29,616 bases of DNA from Chara braunii. Lineage: Eukaryota > Streptophyta > Charophyceae > Charales > Characeae. The stretch's first letter is position 1. Each line of letters begins with the position of its first letter. Positions 1 to 10,019 of this stretch are shown piece by piece. The translations under genes were made by a program, and so were the position numbers. The stretch is from assembly GCA_003427395.1 (NCBI GenBank), contig BFEA01000314.1, positions 1,312,697 to 1,342,312 on the forward strand, written 5' to 3'. The notes below the pieces were generated by a model. The model was not told the origin of the DNA. It made no database searches and worked only from the letters and a program-made list of their open reading frames with translations.

Positions 1-195
1 CCCCCCCCCAAAGACCCTTTTAGGCCTCCAGGACACCAGCCGAGACAACGATTCAATCCGGCCTGAGGTGACCAAAGTATCACCTAATCACGAAGGACCA
101 TTCCGCAGTCGTGGAAGGGGGTAGTATCCATGATGGTTTTCCCTACCTTTTGCTGATGGTACTGCCTGCTTCTCTTTCGATGCACCACTTCCTAC

Positions 196-226
<31 letters not shown>

Positions 227-600
227 GGACCATTTCTCGATTTATGCGTGTCACCCTTGCGCAGGGGCCACTTCCTACCCTTCTATGTTATTAGTAAAAG
301 CTTGGGACTTACCTCAGTGGTTTGAGAGAACCCCTCGATCCCCTTCAATTAAACCGCGGGCTCACCGGAAGCCGACTACTGCTCTTCCTTGTTTGTGTGG
401 TGAGAGCATTTCAATTTGAGCCTCGGCTGGTGGCGAAGCAGCAGGCCACTTCACTTTCTCATAAGCGCAGTTTCAGGCTCGCAAAGCCTTCGGAGGTAGC
501 TTTGTCAACTTAGGCTCATCTGAACTAACTGGTGGTTTTAAACCACAAGTACATCTGGAGAATCCGAATGAGCATCTCCAAAAATTTAGGGGACCTGGGA
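1..600. other. Contig edge, no gene recognised
   Basis: The stretch opens with nine C and has an interrupted T tract at 198-226. The short open frames on both strands show no recognisable domain and overlap one another, so I assign no gene. Confidence 0.5.
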
Positions 601-689
601 CAGTAGTATGGATTCCGAACATCTGGGCCTAAGCCCCTAACGCCGGAAATTTGGATTTGAAGCACGTGGTCCCTGCACCCTGCGCGATT

Positions 690-775
690 TGCCCTTATGA
701 GTGCAAGCACAGATTCGAACCGGCGACCTCGGCCTCAAGAGCAAGTCTCTTGACCAGTACAGCCAGGACACTGTG
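690..775 (-). mobile_element. tRNA-derived SINE head (degenerate)
   Basis: On the minus strand an RNA polymerase III A-box-like string, TGGCTGTACTGG (754-765), is followed 32 bases later by a near-perfect B box, GGTTCGAATC (712-721). Order and spacing match a tRNA or tRNA-derived SINE. The T stem does not pair cleanly and no acceptor stem closes, so a working tRNA is unlikely. The SINE body would run toward lower coordinates (about 600 or less), but I see neither a tail nor a target duplication, so its extent is uncertain. Confidence 0.45.
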
Positions 776-1872
776 TTCTCAAGTGGAATCGTACCGGTCG
801 TGATATCCACCCCACCCCTGCAAGGGTGTAGTGTCCAACGCAACATACACAACACAACACCCACGGACATGGCAATTCTCGTACACTTCGCTCTGTAGTC
901 GGCACGTAACCCCCGCTGGTAGGGCCCGCCTGGGGGAAGATGGATTTTTTTGTTGCTCGGGGCTGGGCCTACCGTCTTCACCTGAATAAAGCACCCGCTC
1001 ATTATTGCTGCATCTGGACTGAAAGTTGTGCGAAATGCAGCTTATAAAGACAGGGCGTTCTATTCGGGTGAAGAAGGTAGTGACACTCCACGGCGTGGGA
1101 CAACTTTGCTTCTACTGACCCTTTGGACGCCCTGTCCCCAAGCCTCAGGAATTTTAGGAGAGGCTCAATTGGACTCAACTTTGCTGGGCCCTTGTACTGG
1201 TGGGTTAAACAAAAGGCACGCCATGGGTTTGTCATCCATCAGAATACCTCGTACCCTGAAACTAAGTCTACCAGCCGGGCCGCCCGGGTGACCTTGCTTG
1301 CCTGGGCGGCCTGGGGTGAAGTCCCACCGCCAGTTGAGTTTCTCAACGCTGAGCTTTCTATCACGGGTGGCATGGTGGGATGGAGCTCTGCCGTTGATGT
1401 ATTGAGAATCTAAGGGTACCGAAATACAGGAGAATAACCTATTAGATTTTGTCATTTTGTAGAATTTTTCTTTGACGTGAAATCCGTTTTGTAGTATGCG
1501 TTGGCCCTTTTGGTTTGGGCGGGAAGCCATTTTCCATTGAGAAAACTACCCTACCGAGGGTAGGGTACATTTCTCAACTTATTTGCCTTTCGTTTTTTTT
1601 TTTTTATAGATATCATTACACCCTGAAACGGAGGAACTCTGACAGCTGTGTTTGGCTCTCTCGCATCAAACTCTCTTCCTTCTTCGGGCAATGAACGCAT
1701 CTGGCCATCCATGTTGTCCCTGTCCATTTTACGAATGGGGACCTCCTGTCCCCTCGCCATGGGAAGTACCCTTTTTCCACGGAGACATTCACTCCGACTG
1801 TGCCAGACGTGTTCCATTTCTCGGAGTTACTTCATCAAAAATAAGGAGAAAAGCTGTTTCTAGCGTTTTTTT
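776..1872. other. Unassigned intergenic DNA
   Basis: Mixed-composition sequence with only short, mutually overlapping open frames and no domain I recognise. There is a short T tract near 1594-1605. Nothing here supports a gene. Confidence 0.4.
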
Positions 1873-2091
1873 CATGGTTGTCCCGGACCCGGACATCCAG
1901 ACACCGGACACCGGGCCCGGACCCGTGTCTGGATTAATCCGGACGTCCGGTAATCTGGACACTGATTCGGACCACCGGGCATACGGAACCGGACGGTCCG
2001 GTTATGAATGAACAGGTCCGGATGCCCGGATAATTAAAAAAAAAAAAAAAACAGACACACTGCTGTAGCTGTATTATCCGACGTATTTTGA

Positions 2092-2098
<7 letters not shown>

Positions 2099-2126
<28 letters not shown>
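2099..2126. repeat. (CA)n microsatellite
   Basis: About 14 uninterrupted CA units inside the MITE-like unit. Open frames through it are artefacts of the dinucleotide. Confidence 0.95.
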
Positions 2127-2129
<3 letters not shown>

Positions 2130-2224
2130 CACTTTTCTCAGGGGTGTCGCTAACTCTGGGCGATGTTGTGAGTCCTTGTCCATCAGTCAAATGAATCCCG
2201 GGCAGACTGTCGGGGATCAACCTC

Positions 2225-2257
2225 CTGATAAGTCGGTGAAAGTCCGACGAAACAGTC
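2225..2257 (+). ncRNA. Hammerhead-ribozyme-like motif (degenerate)
   Basis: The order CTGATAA, then a perfect 5-bp stem GTCGG/CCGAC with a 7-nt loop, then GAAA, then a very short CA spacer and GTC matches a type I hammerhead with a minimal helix III. One core base deviates: the G of CUGANGA is A here. I cannot pair a convincing helix I outside it. A near-identical 24-base stretch occurs at 7249-7272. It is probably a dead ribozyme relic from a retroelement; a chance GAAA hairpin is the alternative. Confidence 0.35.
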
Positions 2258-2298
2258 TGGCACAGTCATGCTTTTTTTTAGCGTCTAGCGAATATGAC

Positions 2299-2299
<1 letters not shown>

Positions 2300-2353
<54 letters not shown>
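2300..2353. repeat. (CA)27 microsatellite
   Basis: Uninterrupted CA run of about 54 bases in the MITE-like unit. Confidence 0.97.
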
Positions 2354-2355
<2 letters not shown>

Positions 2356-2619
2356 TTCTCCTTGGCCCGCTGAAGCTCACCCAAGATTGCAAGTACAGGC
2401 CCTTCAGGGCCGGTCCGGTTGGCCCAAAGGTGCACCAAAAACTGCAGCAACAATTTTCGGGTATCCACCAGGCACTGGAAAATCGCCTGGGGACCCCCAA
2501 AAAAAAATTCAAATTTTCTCAAAATGGGCCCCAACCGGACCCCTCAAACCGGACACAGGATCCGGACATCCAGACGGGACCGTCTGGATCCCGATCCGGA
2601 CGTCCGGTTGACAACCATG

Positions 2620-4030
2620 GTTTTTTTTTCGGTTTTTCAATTTTTTGTTTCGAATTTATTAATGTCAAAATGGTGTCACAGGGTTGCGTTTTGTAAACTA
2701 AACTTGGGCGGTGGGACTTCACCCCTGGGCGTGCAAGGGCCAACGTAGGTCCTAGCAAAAAAAAAAAAAAAAAAAAGAAGTTCGGAAAAAACGGAAAAGA
2801 ACTTATAAGTTGAACAACTTTTGGCTCAGGGTGACATTGGATTTTTTACCAAAAGAAGAAAATAAGTTGAAAAACATGTGGATACTTTTTGCAAAATGCA
2901 CTTATGATTTTTGAAGTTTTTAATATTTTTTGGCGCCTAGCCCTGACATGATTAAGTTGATGAGGAGTAGCCTGTCCTGTTTTACTGAGGGATCTCCCCT
3001 GAATACAGTGTCATTATAGCTGTATTTACAGAATTTTAGACTGAAAGATACCCTGAATTCAGCTATAACGACCATACGCTGTGTTGACCCGAAGACTGTA
3101 GTCATTGTTTCACTGTTTGACATTGCAGAGGCTTACGTCATATGAAATCGGAGCATCTCAAATTCTCAATATTTGTTTCCCTTTGTTGTTTGGTTGGATT
3201 TGAACGCAGCTTTACGCTGTGAGAGGTAATGGCCAGCACTTGTGTTCCAAATTTTCGTTGTTCTTTCAGTGTCATGTCAAACAGAGTACATTCGTTCTGT
3301 GTTTTGCGAAACAGATTTCTATTGGCTTGTCGTGTGCTTTGGTGGTGTTTATAATACGATAGCACCCATGCTGAATTTGGTAATCGTGTTCTGATGAATG
3401 TTATGTCAAGCAGATCTTTATAAATGTGCCCTGGTACTTCAGTGTGGTCTATAATATGATTAATCCGTTCCTCACGGAGCGCCAGAAGAGCAAATGGGTC
3501 CTTGCATCGCCAGGGAAGGTGACGGAGACGCTGCTCAAGTAAGATATATATTGACGCCTCTGCACCTCCTGTGATTGTCAATTTCTTAGTTTTCTCTTTT
3601 GGCGTTGTATTTCTTCTTCAATGCCGAAATCAATGAATGAATGAAATGCACTCTGAAGTTCATACTCCTGTCCTCGGGCTTTGCTCTACAGATTTGTCCC
3701 TGTGCTGCTGGCGAAAGACATTTCGCTGCCGCAGTGTGCTGTATGAGAGTTTGTCCGCTTCTCAATAGGAGCGGCATTGTGACAAGGCATCATGTGCTAC
3801 ACAGTTTGGGCTAAGGCTGCTTGGTTTTCGAAAAAGAGCTAGACCTCCTGAGGTTATTCAAATCGCTTGCGGTTTTTCAAAGATGAAGGACATGCTGCTG
3901 TTGTCTGTTGCCTGTCAGATGGGGAAGGAAAAGCATGGATGCTGATCTAAAAATAGATCGGCATGTTTCTACGAGTTTGATGGACACTGCATCCAAACTG
4001 CTTTCTTGATGCGCATGTAGATATTGGCCT
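2620..4030. other. Unassigned intergenic DNA
   Basis: AT-rich stretch with an A tract near 2757-2776. The longest open frame is 147 codons on the minus strand (3138-3581). It has no recognisable domain, no supporting neighbour and no clear promoter, so I do not call it a gene. An imperfect inverted repeat around 3002-3085, with the core TATAGCTG pairing CAGCTATA, could form a long weak hairpin. Confidence 0.4.
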
Positions 4031-4033
4031 GTA

Positions 4034-4037
<4 letters not shown>

Positions 4038-4094
<57 letters not shown>

Positions 4095-4172
4095 TTTTTT
4101 TGACATGCATTCATACCCTTGCTTATATGTGGATTAATTGGGTATTGTATTGCAGGTATATCCCAGCAGCAG

Positions 4173-4221
<49 letters not shown>

Positions 4222-4302
4222 TTTCTTTACATGCATGCATATGGTTGCTTATATGTGGATAAATGTGGGGATTGTATTGCAGGTATATCCCAGCGTCAGA
4301 GC
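4038..4302. repeat. Tandem duplication, each unit with a (CT)n tract
   Basis: Two diverged copies follow one another: a CT run (4038-4086, then 4175-4216), a T-rich bridge, ACATGCAT, TTGCTTATATGTGGAT, then ATTGTATTGCAGGTATATCC and CAGAGCTC. The copies differ by scattered substitutions and by CT length, so the duplication took a microsatellite and about 85 bp of flank together. Confidence 0.8.
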
Positions 4303-4887
4303 TCCCCGTAAAATACGGAGGTGAAAGGCAGGTTGGAGCGAAAAAGGTTGAGAGTATAGGAACTGCAGAGTCGGAACCCTGGGTTGCTGCAGCCTAAATG
4401 CACACACATGAATGCGTGCGGGGACTCTAATACAAGGTGTTATGTCCAGGCGGTGGAGGGAAGACGAAGAGTTTGCCACGTTCTTTTCAAAGAAGGCAAG
4501 TTTTGCAAGTACTGGACAGAGAAACGTTTGTACAGACTCAGGGTCCAGGGAAGTGCTCGGTCGTGACAGGTGGAGAAACTACCTCTTTAAACCGTTTGTT
4601 GGTGGACCATGCGTTCTTGAAAGCTAAATAATGGTGTGCACAGATGTCGTTGATAAAGGGATTTGTCCTCAGGAAAGATTAGGCCATATAATTCGTCATC
4701 TGCCGAAGATGCCGTGCAAGTGCAACCTGTCACATCTGTCTTGCTGCGGGACTATTTTGGAATTAGGAAACTTTCTAGAACATACAATAAGAGGACGCAC
4801 AGATGAAGTGTAGGGGAGGAAGCTGCAGATCAGCGCTTTCCTGCGGGTGCAGTCTGGAAAGACGACTATAGAGTAATAGTGTATTAG

Positions 4888-4968
<81 letters not shown>

Positions 4969-6021
4969 TTTATAGAGAATAGGTGCTCCCATTGTTGGAC
5001 AGAAGCTTATTATGGGTGGCAGAGGTGGTTGTTGTTATTCTGGGCCATCTGACGTATACATAAGGAAGGCTAGGGCGGAGAGCAAACCAAACTTTCCTTT
5101 CCTTTGTGGGGGTTGCCGTGCACAGTCTCATTGATTCCTCATATATCTCCTGCATATATGATTATTTCATAGAATGCCTTTTTAGGCTTTTTTGCTGGTT
5201 CCTATTTATTTGCCTGTTGATAGTATCCTTGACTTAGGAAAAGAGATTGCTTCTCCGTCAGGATTAGTCGAGAAGATGGCGGACGGATGACTATGGTGGT
5301 TTGCGGTGGCAGTGACACTCTGTCTGTGGTGCATGCAATTTGCCCGTTGGTTTCGGTACGTAATGTGGGGCGTCACCGCGGAATGCCGCTAGCATTTATT
5401 TTTTCTATAGTATCCTGCCACCGGATCTTTGCCGTTGGATTCGACAATAACTATTCCTGCCAACACTGTGATCGCATTTTTGCCATATCTTTCGGCTTGT
5501 ACGGGCACGGGCATCTGTCAGCAACAGCAGTCCTATGGGATTTCCCGTCGGGACACGTTCCGTGGACTTGCCATGCATACGGTGTGCGCGGCTAGGTGCG
5601 CCTTTGGAAAGCATATCGAGACAAGGATGGAGGAGATGACGAAGAAATCGAGCGAGCGTTTGTTGAGAAAGGTCTACCGTCTTCCCCCGGTTCCCCGGTA
5701 CACAGTGCACCCTGATCATGAAATGTATACAAGCTACGTTTACAGTCCAATACAGGCATGATGTAACAGCTGTGTCGGGAAAGTTATATATTTTTGGACA
5801 TATCAAGAAGCGTGGAAACAAGTGTCGTGTCGTTTTTCTGTTGTGTATCATCTGTTGTGAAGACGAGCATTCTTTCTCGAACAAAGATGGTCGTAAAAGT
5901 AGCCTCTTCCTTTTTTATATGCATCGGGAATGCGAAGGTAGGTATGAGCGAGAGAGCGGGTCGCAGTGGCGTCCCTAATAGAGATGGAACAGGAGCGGAT
6001 TTTATTTGTGAGGTTTGTGTT
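4303..6021. other. Unassigned intergenic DNA
   Basis: Apart from the GA microsatellite I see only short overlapping open frames on both strands. The longest is 159 codons on the minus strand (5405-5884), with no recognisable motif and competing plus-strand frames. No gene is supported. Confidence 0.4.
4891..4964. repeat. (GA)37 microsatellite
   Basis: Perfect GA run of 74 bases. Confidence 0.98.
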
Positions 6022-6299
6022 AAGAATGATTTTCATTTTCCAAATGTGTCGCTTGCGGTGGTGTGGTTGCGGCGGGGTGCCATTTGGTGTTTAGTCTGCT
6101 GCTGGTCTTCCTTTGTTTTGTGTTTTTTCAATTTTTTTGAAAAATTCGAGTCTTTTTTTGCATCTTTTTTATTATTTTATTTGTGAGCCTCGGGTGGTGA
6201 TTTGGCATTTAGCAATCATGTCCATTTTTCAATTGCTGTGCTTGCTGTGATGTGGTCGCATTGGGATGTGATTTGGTGTCAAGGCGGCTGCTTTTCTTT

Positions 6300-6302
<3 letters not shown>

Positions 6303-6351
<49 letters not shown>
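6303..6351. repeat. (TG)n microsatellite
   Basis: About 24 TG units, followed by T-rich sequence. Confidence 0.97.
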
Positions 6352-6352
<1 letters not shown>

Positions 6353-6412
6353 GTTGTTTTTTTGTTTGTTTGTTTTTTCCCTGTAAGTCTTGTGGAATGA
6401 TTTGAGTTTCAG

Positions 6413-6629
6413 AAATCCAGCGGCCTATTTTAGTTGGCAAGGCACGCAAGTGGGATTCAGGAGGTCTTGGGTTCAATCCCCCATTCGCCTCATGAACCTT
6501 CCTGGGCAAGATTGGCGCCCACCACCCAGAGATATGCCGCCGTTGGCCCCCCCGAGTGGCATTGAGCAGAGATGTGGCTGCTACGGGGTTCCCCATAATA
6601 CTATCATCGTAGTATCATGAGAAAATAAA
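6413..6629 (+). mobile_element. tRNA-derived SINE with 17-bp target duplication
   Basis: The head contains an A-box-like TAGTTGGCAAGG (about 6431-6442) and a B box GGTTCAATC (6470-6478), the internal RNA polymerase III promoter of tRNA-derived SINEs. A GC-rich tRNA-unrelated body follows, and the element ends in GAAAATAAAA. The flanks are AATGATTTGAG(T/C)TTCAG, at 6396-6412 and again at 6630-6646, with one mismatch. That is the target-site duplication expected from LINE-machinery insertion. Length is about 217 bp. It lies inside a degenerate T-rich repeat and has no coding capacity. The A-rich tail suggests mobilisation by a poly-A-recognising LINE, possibly one like the LINE further along this window. 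Confidence 0.8.
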
Positions 6630-6830
6630 AATGATTTGAGCTTCAGCATGATTGGAATTTTGAACTGATTCGCATTTCCCAATTGGTGTTTTTTTTGTTT
6701 TCACGGTGTTTGTCATGGGATGTGATTTGGTGTTAAGGCTGCTGGTGCTGCTTGTCTTCGTGTTTTTTTTTTTTTTTTTTTTCCGTAGTGTTTTCTTGTT
6801 TTCCTTCTCTGCTATGTCACTCTGTGAATA

Positions 6831-9130
6831 TTTCTTTTCATCTTTTTTTTTTCTGTAGCTCTTGCTATTAATTCATGATTGCTTCAGGATCCGCGTGTAC
6901 CTCATAAGTATTATTCAGGCCCCTCTGTTGTGACTTGATCGGATATGTTTAGTTGAGAGCCTGGATATGTCCTTTGTGTCTGTTCTGGTAGGTCGACGTG
7001 GGAGGCCTCCTCCGTGCTTTTTGTTTTGTTTTGTGTTTTGTTTTAATAGCTTAATCAATTTCCAAACGCTCTACAGGGTAATTCCGTCTACACTCTACAG
7101 GCCCTGCCCTGGGAGGGTACCGTTCATTGATAAATTTATTAAATTATTATTATAAACCTTTTTTTAATATGTTAAAACGGTGGTGTGGGAGAGTGTGGGT
7201 GGTGTTATTGTTTCCATTTCAGAAGTAAAGTCCTCTGCATGTTGGTGTTGGTGAAACTCCGACGAAACAGTCTTTGACAACCCCTCGTTTGTTGTCCTCT
7301 ACTCCCTTTGCGCCTACTGTTTACCAGGCCAGTTCTGTCCGCTGATGTATATAGCCTTAAAAACTGTCTAAGTACATACGTATATGTCCTGAGATGAGCA
7401 GCAGACAAAGTCTCGGCGATGGGTTCATAGTAACTTCATAGAAACTTCACAGTAACTTCATGGTAACTTCATAGTTTCTCGGCTCTGGGTTTTCGGCAGA
7501 ATACAGAGATGGAACGTGGAGAGGAGGCATGTGGGAGAAGTAGGGAGCAGAAGCTCTTCAGTCTTGAGAATGTTGTCGGGATGCTCTGTGAATGATCTAG
7601 CTGGGATCGTGGCCAAGGAGGCTACTCCCTCCCTTGCCTTATGGACGAAGTACTCAGGATGAACAGAATGACAGACTAGAAGAAGAAAAAAAAAGGACAG
7701 ACTTGAAGTTGGCCATTTTTGAAAAAATGGCCGGTGATAAGTATAATACTATAATCATTCTATAATGCCAATATGCTGAAAATTGAAATGCGATCTGTGG
7801 ACGGTTAAGCTCGGAACTGGTAATTCCTCACGTGGAGCCGAGGCTCAGGGTGGATTTGTTCTTCTTCTAACTGCAGTGTTGATCCTTGTGACTAGCCGAT
7901 GGGAATGGAGAGGTTTCGACTCTTTCGCGATATTTGTTATTGTTTGTGCAATTTGTTGGCATAATCTTATTGGTTAATATAAAATGCTCTTATTGCTAGT
8001 CGTTATACTTGTACCGATGTGGTCTTTTACTGTTTCAGGCATGATCGTTGTTTGCCTTTCTTTCGAGTTTTGACTGCTGTGTTGGAAGCAGTTCGGGTCG
8101 CATCTGGCTCAGTGGGTATAATAATAAGCTGCGTGCCCGCGGTGCTGGGGGCTGATTCGTGTAGATTTGCAATGTCATCTGGTGTGCGGTGTGTTAATGG
8201 GAACAAAATCTTGAAGTCAACAGGAAGTCTCCCAGCCAAATTTCTATGATGCGGGAGTAGTCGTGCCACGTGTGGTGGGTTTTGCCCTGACCTGCGGTTT
8301 TCCTCAGAAAACTTGCGGCGGAAACAGGCCGCCGACCGACACTTCATATGGATTGGACAAGTGTTGTTGATTCTTGGCAATTCCGTTACGAATCTTCTTA
8401 CATTTTTGATTGAATAAGGTAGCCGAAGGTTGAAAAAGAAAAGTAAAACGTCGCAAACAGTTCTCTTTTAAATTAAAAAAAAATTAAACCGTATGATATT
8501 TGAATTGCACGCGTTCATGTGGTCGTCTTGGAACGCTGATCTTTTTTTTAGTCCACTTCTCGTTTTGTGTGTCGTCCTTCCCCATGGGCCATGCTAATCG
8601 TCTCTGTATCGTCTGTCAGCTGCGAGGGTCGTGGCGCTCGATTGAACCAACTCCAAACGACCTAGAGGGGTAGGGTGTCGTGGCGTGTTGCCTTTTTTTC
8701 CAATTTGCTACTCCTGTGTGACTGCGAAATACGGTAAAATGACAACCCTGATTTTGCTGCGACTGCGCAACACAGCAAAATGGCAAATCTGGAAAATGCC
8801 CTCGTCTGTTTCCATTTGCTTTCTTTTGAAGCGCAGCTCTCCTGATCGTTGGCCTCGCTGCACTACTCACATAATGTGAAAAATGGCGGGGACGTATCAC
8901 TAGCTATGGCAGGTGTATCTGTAGCCAGAAGGTGCCAAAGCAGCCTGTGTTTTTTTTTTTTTTTTTACCGACGTCCCGAAAGACTCGGCTGTTTTTTTAT
9001 TGTGCTGGTGGATGATTCGGACCAAGGGTAGACCGCGGCGGCGGTGTGGTTTGGATCGCACCTTTGGGGGCCACCGTAGCGGATGCGTTTCGCATGTGTA
9101 TGTTTTGTTTGTGTAATCGCTTCGGTGCGA
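6831..9130. other. Unassigned intergenic DNA
   Basis: No gene recognised. It contains a small cluster of about five TAACTTCATAG-like words (7424-7475), A/T tracts, and a hammerhead-like hairpin (listed separately). Open frames are below 120 codons and lack motifs. Confidence 0.4.
7247..7272 (+). ncRNA. Hammerhead-like 3' half (degenerate)
   Basis: A GTTGG/CCGAC stem around TGAAACT is followed by GAAA, CA and GTC. It is nearly the same as 2232-2257, with the same loop size. The CUGANGA box is not recognisable upstream (CTGCATG lies nearby), so it would be inactive. Two independent copies of the same core argue for a shared retroelement origin rather than chance. Confidence 0.3.
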
Positions 9131-9544
9131 CTTGGGGACGAAAAGTGGGAAGTGGGACATGGGACAGGCTTGGTGGTTGGGTTCTGGTTTCACCAGTTCC
9201 TTTTCGGAGTCCGATCATAGCTGTATGAGCGGCTTTTTACTGTGCCCCTGCTGATTCAGATAAACAGTGAACCATGGCGTACCAGTTCGAACAGGACCTC
9301 CGGGTCCGAGTGTAGCAGACGGGCTTCGTATGGAGGTTCGTGCTCGGTAGCAGTCTTGGGGACGAAAAGTGGGAAGTGGGACATGGGACAGGCTTGGTGG
9401 TTGGGTTCTGGTTTCACCTTGGTGGTTGGGTTGTGGTTTCACCAGTTCCTTTTCGGAGTCCGATCGTAGCTGTATGAGCGGCTTTTTACTGTGCCCCTGC
9501 TGATTCAGATAAACAGTGAACCATGGCGTACCAGTTCGAACAGG
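9131..9544. repeat. Tandem duplication of a 165-bp segment with a nested 25-bp duplication
   Basis: The segment from CTTGGGGACG to CAGTTCGAACAGG occurs at 9131-9295 and again at 9355-9544, separated by about 59 bp of unrelated GC-rich sequence. The second copy is 25 bp longer because CTTGGTGGTTGGGTT plus ten further bases is itself doubled. The copies differ at only a few sites, so the event is recent. Confidence 0.9.
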
Positions 9545-10019
9545 TGCCAAAGAACATGAAAAACGACGCATCAATTGAGATCCAGCTTGAAGCATTGTCA
9601 CCACATTGAACAAAATCTGGATCAGTTAATTTTCTCTACTCCCTTGGATTGGGTGCGCACATTTTGTGAGGGGGGTCGGGATTCCGGAAAGGGGACTGGG
9701 TAGCGTCAGTGGGGGATAGTGAGAATATAGGTAGGGTGATGGAGGTATGAGAGAAAGAAGCGTCGGTAATCCTCTTCCGTCGGGAATTTGATAATCACCT
9801 CGTAAGCCACCCGCACGATGAGAAGAAAAAGGTGGCAGAAGGTGGACTCGTATAGTGGTGGAACAAGATGAATGGGTAGCTTTTCTTCCGGGTACCCCAC
9901 TTGCCAAACTCCCCATTGACCCGTTGGAATGGCAATGAAATTCGCCCGACAGAATAAGATCCGGAAGAAGTAAGAAATTGTTTGATATGTTTGTGAAAGC
10001 TACCTACCGGCTTCTCACC
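9545..10019. other. Unassigned sequence with small minus-strand frames
   Basis: Two overlapping minus-strand frames of 96 and 64 codons (9626-9916 and 9706-9900) show no domain I can name. One has a stretch resembling VIIKFPTEEDYRRFF, which could be a decayed LINE ORF1 fragment in inverted orientation, but I cannot support that. A 16-base direct repeat with core ACCTACCGGCTTCTC closes the stretch at about 10003-10031. Confidence 0.3.

Larger units (their letters stand above)
1873..2619. mobile_element. MITE-like unit with 10-bp inverted ends and CCGGAC clusters
   Basis: The left end reads CATGGTTGTC (1873-1882) and the right end is its exact reverse complement (2610-2619). Just inside both ends are dense clusters of CCGGAC, GTCCGG and TCCAGAC words (about 1883-2030 and 2530-2608), arranged as mirror images, so subterminal repeats accompany the terminal ones. 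T runs flank both ends (1866-1872 and 2621-2629) and may be a target duplication, but low complexity makes this ambiguous. The interior holds an A tract (about 2035-2051), two CA microsatellites and a hammerhead-like motif, and no transposase. A non-autonomous DNA transposon is the best reading. A chance inverted pair inside a CCGGAC satellite is the alternative. Confidence 0.45.
6022..6830. repeat. Three diverged units of a T-rich, GTGATTTGGTG-type repeat
   Basis: Similar strings recur at about 6027-6110, 6213-6300 and 6660-6760: CATTTTCCAA or CATTTTTCAA, then a TGTGGTCGCATT-like segment, then GATTTGGTGT and GGCTGCTG, then a T-rich tail. The second unit carries the TG microsatellite. The SINE insertion separates units two and three. 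The copies are quite diverged, so the unit boundaries are approximate. Confidence 0.4.

Noticed and set aside
1-9. Telomeric or C-rich terminal repeat
   Set aside because: A plain homopolymer, not a telomere repeat. The same run at the other end is in the same orientation rather than complementary.
712-765. Functional tRNA gene on the minus strand
   Set aside because: The A and B boxes are present, but T and acceptor stems do not close. A SINE head or pseudogene fits better.
2217-2611. Overlapping frames encoding poly-Thr-His or Cys-Val
   Set aside because: They are translations of the CA microsatellite, not proteins.
3138-3581. 147-codon open frame on the minus strand
   Set aside because: No recognisable motif, no conserved neighbour, and similar-length random frames occur nearby. 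Not enough to call a gene.
4696-4992. Leu-Ser-repeat frame
   Set aside because: Translation of the GA microsatellite.
5405-5884. 159-codon open frame on the minus strand
   Set aside because: Composition looks random, it overlaps several plus-strand frames and no domain is visible.
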